Positions 20,933-31,900 of a stretch of 64,000 bases of DNA are shown here, piece by piece. Positions within the stretch are counted from its first letter, which is position 1. Each line of letters opens with the position of its first letter. The position numbers and the translations under genes were made by a program. The notes under the pieces were generated by a model. It was not told the origin of the DNA, searched no databases, and worked only from the letters and a program-made list of their open reading frames with translations. Source of the DNA: CBDCWQ01 sp965223435 (GTDB lineage: Bacteria > Myxococcota > Kuafuiibacteriia > Kuafuiibacteriales > Kuafuiibacteriaceae); NCBI GenBank assembly GCA_965223435.1, contig CBDCWQ010000019.1:62001-126000 (forward strand), read 5' to 3'.

Positions 20933-22212
20933 AGGGGTTCGACTTCGCGAACGCTCATCCAGCGGTACTGTAGGCCGTTTTCCTCCACACCGTCACTCCG
21001 AAAGTAAACCACTTTGTTGGGACGACCAGTCTCGCTCCCCAAACGATTGTCAGAGACGACCAGGGGCATTTGTGGAGGAACGACGGCTTTACACCTGCCG
21101 TCACCATCTCGCCCTGGGTCACAGCAAGAGTCGTAGCCTATCCCAAAGTTCGTGCCGTCATCCTCAAAGTCCGTGATTCGCTTCCAGTCACCGCCCTCTT
21201 TGCGATCACTTTCATCAACCCAGATCTCCATCTGAACGGTGCCAGAAGGAGAGTCTCGAACAACAAACTTGTACCCCACCCATTGGTTAAAGGGCATCCC
21301 GGCTTGCCAATGCGTCCGAGACCCCACCTGGGCATAGCCATCATCAAGCCCGTGGGCGGTTTCTTTTTCAAACTTTGCAACCCCCCGGTAGGTCAACATC
21401 CCTCCATATCCACGGGTATCACACAAGTTCATCTTTTCGTCCCCAATGGCCCCATGGTTCGTCCTCGCATACGCCATGATTCCTGCGTAGGAAATACTCT
21501 TGTCCGCGATGCGCCGCGCGTAGGTCGTAATTTCAACATTACCCCAATCCGAGCGGCCGTCGGGGTCGTGGATATACATTCTTGGGTTGGACGCTTTTCC
21601 CCTAAACGTGGTCACTGTGAGAATGCCTTCTTTGATGGAGTAGAATGCATCCCCATGGTCTGTATCAAACCACGGGTCCTCCGGGTCAATTGAGGGTCCG
21701 AAGCTGCGCGCCGGCGTCCGGTCCCAGTTCGATACCCACGTTTGGCCCCCATCGACAGTTGGATACAACATCCGTATCCCAAAACGATCTCGGGTCGGCA
21801 GTGGCGCACGACACACCCCGCAGTCTAAGACGCAAGAGACGCATCCCTCTGTCGCGTCGTCGCAAACCCCGTCCCCGCAAGGATCCGGCGAGGCCGCCGG
21901 CGGGCACTGGCCACAATCCAAAGCGCAAGAATCACACCCCTCTGTCGCATCGTCGCAGACGCCGTCCCCGCAAGGTTTCGGTGAAGCAGCCGGTGGACAC
22001 TGGCCACAATCCAAAGCGCAAGAATCGCACCCCTCTATCGCATCGTCGCAGAGGCCATCCCCGCAAGGCTTCGGGTCTTGACCTGCGGTCGAACCTCCCA
22101 AGCTTGTGGCTCTCTGTACCTTGGACTCGCAGCCATACGTAAAGACACCCAAACCGAAAGAAAAAAGGAGTATCCACGCGACTCGTTGATCACCACGCAA
22201 ACCGGAGACCAC
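20929..22212 (-). CDS. Lipoprotein with three CGDGxCD Cys-rich repeats and a beta-sandwich-like domain
   Basis: I start this at GTG 22212 because it gives a standard lipoprotein leader: RGDQR, a hydrophobic stretch, then VFTYGC with the lipidated Cys at residue 28. The frame stays open further upstream, so the start is not certain. Residues ~47-139 are three 31-aa repeats of the type PCGDGxCDDAxEGCDSC followed by ALDCGxC, widespread in secreted deltaproteobacterial proteins. The remaining ~290 residues are rich in aromatic and Gly/Asp residues (YAGIMAYAR, NQWVGYKFVV, VQMEIWVDES). They look like a concanavalin/polysaccharide-lyase-type beta-sandwich, possibly carbohydrate-binding. It probably acts at the cell surface or in the periplasm. 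It is convergent with G2, with overlapping stop codons. Confidence 0.75.
   Translation of the reverse strand: MVSGLRGDQRVAWILLFSFGLGVFTYGCESKVQRATSLGGSTAGQDPKPCGDGLCDDAIEGCDSCALDCGQCPPAASPKPCGDGVCDDATEGCDSCALDCGQCPPAASPDPCGDGVCDDATEGCVSCVLDCGVCRAPLPTRDRFGIRMLYPTVDGGQTWVSNWDRTPARSFGPSIDPEDPWFDTDHGDAFYSIKEGILTVTTFRGKASNPRMYIHDPDGRSDWGNVEITTYARRIADKSISYAGIMAYARTNHGAIGDEKMNLCDTRGYGGMLTYRGVAKFEKETAHGLDDGYAQVGSRTHWQAGMPFNQWVGYKFVVRDSPSGTVQMEIWVDESDRKEGGDWKRITDFEDDGTNFGIGYDSCCDPGRDGDGRCKAVVPPQMPLVVSDNRLGSETGRPNKVVYFRSDGVEENGLQYRWMSVREVEPL
21796..22074 (-). repeat. Three 93-bp direct repeats encoding the Cys-rich units
   Basis: Three consecutive 93-bp units (22074-21982, 21981-21889, 21888-21796) encode near-identical 31-aa modules with six cysteines each. 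Units 1 and 2 are the most alike; unit 3 has diverged at its end (VSCVLDCGVCRAP). This suggests recent tandem duplication that could vary in copy number. Confidence 0.8.
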
Positions 22213-22987
22213 ACGACCCCAAAACCCATACCTCGGCTCACCTGTATTGCATCCGAACGAATCCCCTTGGTTGCCGTGAGCCGAGGTACACAGATGCGCC
22301 GAATTGACTTCGGACCGTTCCCCGTAAGGCCGAATGGGCGGTGACCGAAGCCGTGTCTCTCGACAGCCGACGCGGGTGCAAAAAAACTGAGCCAAGGGAA
22401 TAAAGCAGCGTGCAAAGGACTCCCACCGACAGCTCAAGTCCTCAGTGTAACCATCCAGGCACACGAAGTCATGGGCTGTCCGATGCACCTTGCCCCAAGC
22501 TCATTGAAGCGCTCAAAAAAACAAACCAAGAAAAGCCATGTTGCGTATCTGGGCTCCATCTCGACAGAACCCAAAGGAACACACGCCCGCCTGCCGAAGA
22601 TGGTCGAACTTTGATGTGTGACGTTGTGCGTTGAAGGTCGTCATCGGCGTCGTGGTCGCTGTGTCGTCGCCGCCATCAGGCTTTGCGAGACGGCGCGGGC
22701 ACGATCTTGCGGCGATCGCATTTCCGGACCGGGCAAGCGTAGCCCCGATCCAACCACCGGCGCGAAACTCCGTATCAAGGGTAACCACGGCACAGAACCG
22801 CCCCTATTTCGGGGCGAACCCTTTTTTCTTGGCCTGTTTCCGGAAAAAGAAGGAGCGTCGGGGTCAATTTTACCTGCATGGCGGAATCACCTAAAAACCA
22901 TTGACACCCCCGCTTCTTTCTCATCGTATGGGCGCCCTGAAGAGAAGGTATCGCCCCGACTGCCATGATACCCAAGGAGCATTCCGA
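22213..22987. other. Divergent intergenic region upstream of G3
   Basis: This separates the minus-strand lipoprotein from G3. Apart from the G3 promoter and ribosome binding site listed separately, I see no gene or repeat. The open frames here lack recognisable products. Confidence 0.45.
22901..22929 (+). promoter_or_regulatory. Candidate sigma-70-type promoter of G3
   Basis: A perfect TTGACA (22901-22906) is followed after 17 nt by TCGTAT (22924-22929), a weak -10 element. The start site would be near 22936, giving a ~50-nt leader before the GTG start. The TTG in this -35 box is the first possible start codon of the frame but is better read as promoter. Confidence 0.4.
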
Positions 22988-22990
22988 GTG
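22974..22990 (+). promoter_or_regulatory. Ribosome binding site fixing the G3 start
   Basis: AAGGAG (22974-22979) sits 8 nt before GTG at 22988. This site selects the GTG over the in-frame TTG (22901) and ATG (22928). It puts the basic residues DRRKRRG directly before the signal-peptide hydrophobic core. Confidence 0.7.
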
Positions 22991-25900
22991 AGCAATCTTG
23001 ATAGGCGAAAACGCCGAGGTGTCCTGCGGCTCAGCACCATTCTTGGATTTTGTTTTTCCCTTGCGGCACAAAGCTCGATTTCCGAGGCCCAATCCCCCGC
23101 CGAGCTCCGGTTGCGCGTCGAACCCGGCTGGAACCCCTTGCCCGTCATCGAGACGCCAAGCGACCCCGACACACCTGTGCGCTCTTCAGTGTCTATCCAA
23201 GACACCCGACAAAGAGGGCTAAGCATCCCGGATATCGAAAGTACGGTGTTTTCGCCAACCAGCGAACCCCAGCTGATGGTGGGAGACGGCGCTTTTGAAA
23301 ACCAAGCGGTCCATTGGGTCTTTGCCAGTCAGGCACAAGACCTGACTCTTCCAATCCCTCAAGAAACCGTCGAAAAGAACGCCGAACAAACGCGCACATC
23401 ATCTTCCACAGTGGCGGAGGGGTGGCACGCAGTCCACTTCATCAAGACGCACATCTACGATGACCCCCAGGTCGATAGGGTCTTACGATGGGATCCCAGC
23501 GCCAAGGCCTACAAAGATCTCTCCGTAGGGGACCGCCTGGAGCCGACTGTAATGTACTGGCTCCACCGAAGCGCGCCTGGCATGCTTTCCTTCTCAGTGC
23601 TGGGCGGCACCGCAAGGACGCCACAGCCTCTGACCACCGCGTCTGGAGTCGAGTCCCAAAAAACGCCCCGCAGCCTAGTCGAAAGTGCGCCCGTCATCGG
23701 CCTCGGAGACTTCGAAACCCCCTCGGTTGCGACCAAGAACGACGTTCATGCAGCCATGCCCAAAAGCGTGATCACCGGCCACGGCGAAAAGACCATGGTT
23801 CACCTCGCATACATCGCAAAGGACGAGCAGGGTGACCACATCGAAGTCTTGCATTCCCTGAAGAGCGGCAGAGCAGGGTCGTTCAGAAGAGAGCAAGGAC
23901 GACGGGTGGCCACCGCCTTGCCGGGATGGACGATCACCGAACTCGCGGTAGCCGCCTCTTCGGAAAAGTTGGTCGTCGCTTGGATTGAAAAAGGCCGCGA
24001 AGGCGACAAGACGCTGATGCGCATCCAAGAAAAGCAGCTGATGTTCACCGGTGCCCAAGAGCCCACGCCATCGATCGTTCAAGCCCACCCTGGGGTCGGT
24101 GAGGCCGACCCGTCCTGGAAGCGAACCCTCAGTCTCGCCCTCGACCCCGATGGACACGTCCACATGACTTGGAATCAAGCCAACCAAGTGTTGTACGCGT
24201 ACGATTTTGAAATCGAGCGCACCCCCGATGGGCGCCCCCTCAACGTCTTCAACCAACACGTCCGCACGCCGGCAACCGAAATCGTGAAGTACAAGGCCCA
24301 ATATGCCCCCCGCGCCGACGGGCGCTGCGATTGCGAGGGCTGTTGGTGCGATGAATCGTATCCCATCCGTGACGAGCCGGATCCCAAAAAAGATGGGCAA
24401 CCGAGGGGACCCTACATCGACCGTACCCACGAAGCCTACGCGTACGCGCCGTCTCTTCACATCGGCCCGAAATCGGTCATGATCATCGCGAAGCAACTTC
24501 GCCTTTGGGAAGACCATCCGGTCCCAAGCGAGGCATGGCAACATATGCTCGCGAAGCCCATCTACAGCACGACCATTGTTCAACGCGCACAACCGACCAA
24601 ATGGGTACAGGGTTGGCGCCAAACGTGGAAAGCCGCCTATGAGCCGGGCGATGAGCACCGGTGGGCGGGCCTTGGGTTTCAGTACCAGTATCTTTATCAA
24701 GGAACATGGCATGAAGACGACCAAATCGTCTTCGCCCATCGGTCTTTGGAGCGTGAAGACACGAAGAGCCTACCGAAGAAGGAGCGTTCGCTGCATCACC
24801 CGGTCGCCTCGTGGAACCTCAGCGTGGTCGATGGGCATTTTGCGCCTCAAGTTTCACAAAAGCCATCGTACCCCAAGGTGGCCCACATGCCTTCGGGTTC
24901 GCTGATCGCGGTGTACGAAAAAGGGCCCCAACATGACGCCAACCAGGCGGACGGCAACCCGCTCTTTTATGCCACTTCCGACGACGGCCAAGTCTGGGCT
25001 TCGCCGAAGAACCTCTTGGCTGAAGGCGAACCGCTCGCCGGCTACCTGCCTCAAGTCGCCATCAGTGGCCGTGGCGAAATCGGGGTGGCCTACTATCGGC
25101 CAAGTCTGAGCACAGATCTGGGTATTTCGGGTAGGGTCCAAATCGCTCGGAGTCGAGACCAGGGGCGCACCTGGAATGTAGACACTCTCAACGAAGAGCG
25201 GCGCACCGAGCGCTTGCTTGACGTGGCGCCGCTGCATGGAACCACGCTCGACACCGAAACTACGACCAAAGCCGCCTACAGCGACCACTACGCGGGCGAA
25301 CCCAGCCTGACCGCGGACGGCGACCTCTTTTTTGCCGCCTTTGTCCACCAGGCCAAAGAAGCCCACAAGCGAAACCGGATTTTGACGACCCGGGCATCCC
25401 GCGACCAAAGCGTTCGGCAGCTGGATGCCACCGTAGAACGTCCGTCCAGCGCCACGAGCGCGCCGCCAACGGTGAAGGTCGCACTCGTCAATAAGCACCA
25501 CGTCAAAGTGTACGATGCGCCCCCTGAAGAGCTTGTCGCCGCCGTCGAAGCGTCTTTGGAGGCTTCCCCGCAAGCCCCACTTTGGGCGTCCAACCCTGGC
25601 GCGCCCGCCGGGGCCCATGCGGCCCTCACCTCGTCCCCCCCTCTTATGCAGGTGGAACTGGTCGAGGGCGAAGCCGTCGTCTCATGGGCCCCGGCGAACG
25701 CGTTCCACACCGACGAGGCCGTGCCCCCACACCCAAACCCAAACCCAGACCTCAACTACACCAAGGCCATCGCCGAGCGTGAAAGCCTCATCCGACGGAC
25801 AACGCTCCAAGCCTCCGAGGGGGGGCGATACGACTATGCGGACTTCTATCCCCCCCTCAGCAGAGAAGGCGCGTATCAGGTGGAGTACCGTCCGGCCAAC

Positions 25901-28900
25901 CATCGCTTCGGCGATGACCAAGTCCCCTTTGATCCCCGCGCCGCGTCGCTCTATGAAGGAGACGACCCAGATTCGATTCATCTGGCCGGATTCGAACGGG
26001 TGTGGGTCTATACGCTCGGCATCGCCCTGGCGCAGCTGTCCCGGACCAAAACGGTTCCCGGCCTGACCATCCCCGAACATCGCGCACGAACCCAAGCCAT
26101 GGCCCGCTACCTGTGCGGCCATGCGGTGGTCGACCAAGCCAACCCCCATGAGCTCAAAGGGTGGCACTTTTCATGGAACACCACCGGCGACAGTTTCAAA
26201 GATCCCCGTCTGGTGACCGGCGCCAACGCGTGGGCCATTCACGGTCTCGGCGTGTTCATCACCTCCGAAGCGTTTGCGAATCTGCCTCAAGACGAAGAGC
26301 AGGCGTGGTTTAGGCAGTGCTATCAAAGTGCCTTGCTCGGACTCCAAAGACATCGGCGGACTTTTGAGGTCGGCCACCAGGCCCGACAGGTCAGCCTCAT
26401 GACCGCAGGCTGGAGCACCCGCGGACTGGAGGCGGTCGACCGACCCTTCCCTATCCAAGGAGACGGCGAGCCGTCCCCGGTTGAAGCCCATCATGAACGA
26501 TGGGCTTATTACAGCGTCGTCGATGCCATCGGCTACGACGTCTACGATGAAGCGCAACCACCGGCCCTCAAGGCGTGTGCCGACGCTTCTTTGTGCGCCG
26601 CCGGCGAGATACCCGAAGACGCGTGGCAGTCTTTCACCCTTTCCGAGCGCGCCTGGTCTCGTCTCAAGCGGCCAGAAATCGCCCGCAATGTGGTCACCGA
26701 GCATAACCTCGATGTTCTGAGCGTTCTCAATCACGCCCTGAACCACACCGGGGCGCTCGGGTTGAGCAACAAAGGCGCGCTTGAGGCATGGCGAAACGAG
26801 GTTCGTGACGGCATCTTCTACGCGCTTTGGGACCAGGTACCCCCTTCAAAGCTGGCGTACCTCGCCGAACGCGAGCCCCACAAACAAGCGTGGCTGAAAG
26901 ACGAGGCGTCCACAGATGCCAAAAGCCCGATGGGCCGTATCGTCACCGGGGGGGCGTTCCAAGAGGACGGAACCTTCTCGAAGAGCAGCCACACCGCCAT
27001 CGACAATTGCAGCTGGCTGGCCCTTTCCGTCGACTACCGTGACCTGCCCCCTTCAGACGAGGGCGCGCCTTCCATCTATGTCAGTCGGCTAGAACGTTGC
27101 CTTCAGTACACCATCCTTCGTTTTGCCAAAAAGATGGGCTTCAGCGACAGCGGACCCAAGTACTACGGAACCCACTACTTCCAGAACGCGTTTCGCGACC
27201 CGTACATCAACCCAAGCGATCTTCAAGAATCATCGTACCACTTGGAGGCGACGATGGGGCTCATCCTCGGTTTACACCGTTTTGTCGGCGCCCATCCTGA
27301 AGTCCAAAGCGCCGAGGGCCTCGAATACGAGGCAAAGAGGCTATGGGCCAATGCCCAAACCTTCACCCGAGACCACGGGTTTCCTTACTCAAGTCAACGG
27401 ATCCAGGACCTTTCGACCTTGCTGTCTTCGAGTACGGCGATCCTTTGGTTTATCGATGTACACGACGCCCTCGAAACACCGCCCTCATCTTTCCCTCCCG
27501 CAGCCCTGGCGATGGGTCAAAGCTTCTTTGGTTCGGCCTCATTTTTGGGGGGTCTTGAAACCTCTCTCGCTTTGGGTCCCCGGCCGGAGGCGGCGGCTTA
27601 CTGGGTCTACGGAGTCGAGGTCATCAAACAGCTCGGCGCCCGGGAGGCGCTCAAACTCGTCCTGACCGAAATCCTCGCGACCGGCGTGTTCACCGCCATC
27701 ACCGGAGAGATTCATCAAGAAGAAATCAACGATCTGGTGGACCAGCTCCTCGTAGACGAGAACCACAACGTGGTGGTCGTGGAAGAACATGTTCCGTTCG
27801 AAGTTCCGGCGGACTACGCGTACGTTGGACGGTCCCCGCCCCTCGAACCGTCCAATCCCAAAGACTACTACACTTCCGTACGCGAAATTGTGAGCGCGTA
27901 CCCATCGTATTGGGAAGAAGCGTTTTCTGACAGCATCATTGCCAACTTGGGCTTTGGTGTAGGCAGCACCACCGAAGAACAAGAAGAAGCCGCACAGGCC
28001 CTTCGCGCCATGTTCCAAAACGCGATTCCCCAAGACGTCATTCTCCAAAAGACGTGGGACGGCATCGAAGTTTACCGCAAGCTCCGTCTCTTTCAACCGC
28101 TCGACCGATTCTATCAGGCGCCCCGGGGTGTGGTGCTCCATCTCGGTCCGGACCACGAGGGTCCCAAGCTCATTCACCACCAGCCAGGATCTTGGACAAA
28201 TTGGTACGAGGGTGAAATCGCCGCCTCTGACATTCCAGAAGCCTACAAAGACACCTACATCCAATGGATCCACCAATGGCTCCTCGACATCGTACTCGGC
28301 GTGCCGAGCTGCAAACAACGCCACAGCTCGGATGCCTTCGGCATCACCGCCCCTCCACGCCGCTGCCCCACGACCCCGCTCGGATGGGACCCGTGGCGGA
28401 CCGAGGCCACAAAAGACATCACCAAGGGCGGACTCATCGGGGCAACACCACAAGAGCCTTTTGTATACGCGGCTTCAAAACTGGATGGCGGTGTCGCTTT
28501 GGCCCCGCCCATCGACGCTAGGGGCGCATTCTATGTGCTCCCTCAAGACTGGAGCATTCAGGAGCCCACTGAAAAAGAACTGTTCAAGAAGGCACACGAC
28601 TTTCAAGGTCCGGCGGTTTGGTTGAAGTTTGCCAAGATGCCGGGACATGCCGTGGTCCCAGTGCGCAACCTCAAAAACATGAACCCCGATCTTTTTGAGG
28701 TGAAACTGGCCACCGCCGGCGCAAAACCCAATAAAGCAAAGCCTTCAGTAGGCGCCTCGGCAGTCGCCCGAACGGTGTTCGACTTTACCGGAAAAAGGCT
28801 GGCCCAACTTCCCATCTTGCTGAATCTGGATACGATTCGACTCTACGGCCCGAACGGCAAGCAGATTCCCGGCATCGAAAAAGTCAACGTCAGCCTGAAG

Positions 28901-31900
28901 CCCACCCCCCGGGATGTCTTTTTGTCGGGCCATTCTTCGCGCTCACCCAACGTAGAAATCCAAGTCAAGAACTTAGGCGTCTTTGTGGCCGGGAAGGCAC
29001 AACCCGTCGTCGACTACATCCAAGCGTCTAAGCTATCTTCCAAAGAGTACTGGCTCACAAGAATTTCTAGCAGCAAAGGCAAACGCCAAGACCCGGTAAC
29101 CGACATCATCCGGCCCATATGGCCGGATGACCAAAAGTGGGTCGCCATCGAACATCTCTCCGAAGCTCGGTACTACGTGGACCAACACGGGCAGTGGGAT
29201 GTCGTGCGCGGCGGATGGATGAAAGAGGCCCCGAGCCTTGAAACCCTGGTCAATCAAGCCCTGAATGGGCGCCCACTGGTTTGGGGTATCAGCCTTGATC
29301 CACCCGGCCACACCGTATTCCCCAGCATCCATCTCGACAAGGTCGATCCCAAACGTTTTCGCTTCAAGCTGGCTACGGGCAACGTCCGAACCGGGTATGG
29401 TGGCAGCAATGACCAACTGCTCGTAGACCGTATCAGCACCTTCGACAAGGACCTCACCAGCGTCTCCATCCTCTCTTCGCCAACCACCATCCGCACGTAC
29501 ACGCCCAAAGGACATGTCATTGCGAATACCTTCGGCAAAGACGCGGCCGTCAGCACGCAGCCCGCCAAGAAAGAGGAGCTTTTGGCCCTTCACCGGCCGC
29601 GCAATCCCGTCTTCGAAGTCTACAGCCCAAACACCCTGCTCTACTATCGCGGAACCGCCGCCAGGCTCTTGGACTACTTTCGACAAGAAAAGACCAGCTA
29701 CGAAATCATCGCCACCACCAGCGGGGATTCGGGGCGCGATTCTTCCTTTTCCATGGAACAAGCGGCCGACCTTTGGGCATCATCATCGAACAAGACCCCC
29801 TGGATCGCGGTCTACAACCCGCACCATGACACCTACTATATCGATAAGAAGGGAGAGATTTCCATCCTTCGAACCGGACTGCTCCAAGAGCCCCCGACCA
29901 AAAAGGACCTTTGGAACAAAGCCAAGCGCTTCGGTGGACCGGCGGTGTACGGCTACTCTGACGAAGTACACGGTGATGTGGTCATCCCTCTCAGAGACTT
30001 GTTTCGCATCGACACCACAAAATTCGAACTGAAGCTGGCCACGCTGTCCTCAGACCCATCAACCACATCGCGCATGGCCCAATACACCGCCAGCCAAGTC
30101 GCTGATGCCATGCCATCCACTGTCACCGAAATCCCGTTGTTGGTCGATGACAGCGAAATCGTGCTGTATACACGTGACGGCCACAAGATCACCAGTCTTC
30201 GACTCGAAGCCAGTCTTCAGCCCAAAACCCGCTTTCCCTTGTTGGAACTGGCGGGGCGAGACATTGTTTTTGAGATCTACGTCCCCGCGCTGCACGTGTA
30301 CCTCGCCGGCCCTCAAGGTGCGATTCGTGCGTTCCTCGAAAAGAACAACATCAGCAAAGACGACTATGAAATCTCCATGATGACCCATCAAGGACATGAG
30401 CGAACTCCGACCTTGACCATGCCGCTGCTCAAGCCGATCATGCCCAACGGGCAGACCCATTTTTTGGTGGCGAGCCGCGATCGAGAACCCTACTTCGTAG
30501 ACAAAAACGGAAAGTACGATGCCCTCCGCACCGGATGGATGAAAGCGCCCCCCGACAATACATTCTTGTGGGACTTCGCCGAAAAAGCTTCCAGCCCCGC
30601 CCTTTGGGGAACCACGAAGGAACCTGCCGGCCACTCGGTTGTGGCCCTCCGTGACCTTGCGAACATCGACAAGAACAACTTTAGTCCAGCCAAGCTGACC
30701 GCGTCTCAGGACCCCGAAAACAAAGGGAACGTTCAGCTTGCGATGGGAACGGTCCTGCGCGTGAGCAAACTCGTTTCCTTTGACGAACTCCCAGTCCTGG
30801 TATCACTCACCGAAGAGCTCCCCTTCAGGAAAGACGCAACAAGGGTCACATCACACCTGAACCCCTACGGCCGAGAAGGCGCATTCGAGTTTTTGGGCAC
30901 TGTCGGCTACACCAAAAAAGCCTTTGTAGCCAAAGCCAAATCCTACAACTATCCTACGATGCAGGTCAAAGGCCATGACAACAACTACTACTTCATGGCT
31001 GCGCATCTTGCCGAGCAACTTCTTAACCCTACATTTTTAGGCGAGCAGTACTTCGTGCAATTTTTATCGCTGGCAAATTCTGCCGAGAACTCGCGAGCCA
31101 TATCGATGGCACGATTTCTTCAGCCCGAACAGAAATCGGTCGAAACCTATATCATCGGTATCAAGACCTGGGTCTACCTCAACCGGGCCGGACAACGAAG
31201 TTTCGAAAACGGCCAAAGCGATATGCTGTTCGAGGGCGCGCCACCTAAGGGGACAGCACTTCTCGCGCTTTATGATAAATACGGCTTTCACATCGCCCTT
31301 ATCGAAGACCTCCACAGCAAGAACAACTATCTTGTCCGAAGAAGCACGGTAGAAGCTTTTATCAAGGAAGGTCCTCAGTCACCGAGCGTGCGTACCGGCG
31401 ATGGGCCGGATTCTCACCCCCTTTTGTATGAAGTCCAGTCAGTGACCGCCACCTATGACGACTTCGTCAAGAACCCACCCACCTGGGCCAAGGGCAAGCT
31501 GGTCCAGACCAAGACAACCCCAAAACCCCAGCCAACATCAGATCAAACGTGGACCGGCAACCCGATTCTGTCCCATTCTCAAAAACCGATCCTGGAGAAA
31601 GCCCTTTGGACTCGAGCTCAAAGGGAAAAACTGGACTTGGTCCAAGCCCTCACTGAAGAAGGCGGTGTTTTTATCTTTCCGTTCGTCGCTTGGAACGAAG
31701 CGGAAGCCGTCATCAACGAACCTCTGACGGACGTCACCATCGCAAGTTTGGGCAGCCGACCCGGCTCCATCGCCAAAACCGCTTTCAAAAGGACGCCCCA
31801 TCTCGCGTACGTGAAGGTGATGGACCGAGGGCAGACCATGTTTTGGAACGAGTGGGGAGAACGCATTCATCCGTACATGACTCCGGACCGCAGCCCCATC

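Noticed and set aside
22693..22713. GGCAC...TTGC sequence resembling a sigma-54 promoter
   Set aside because: The spacing between the two parts is 4 nt instead of 5 and no gene start follows in a sensible position.
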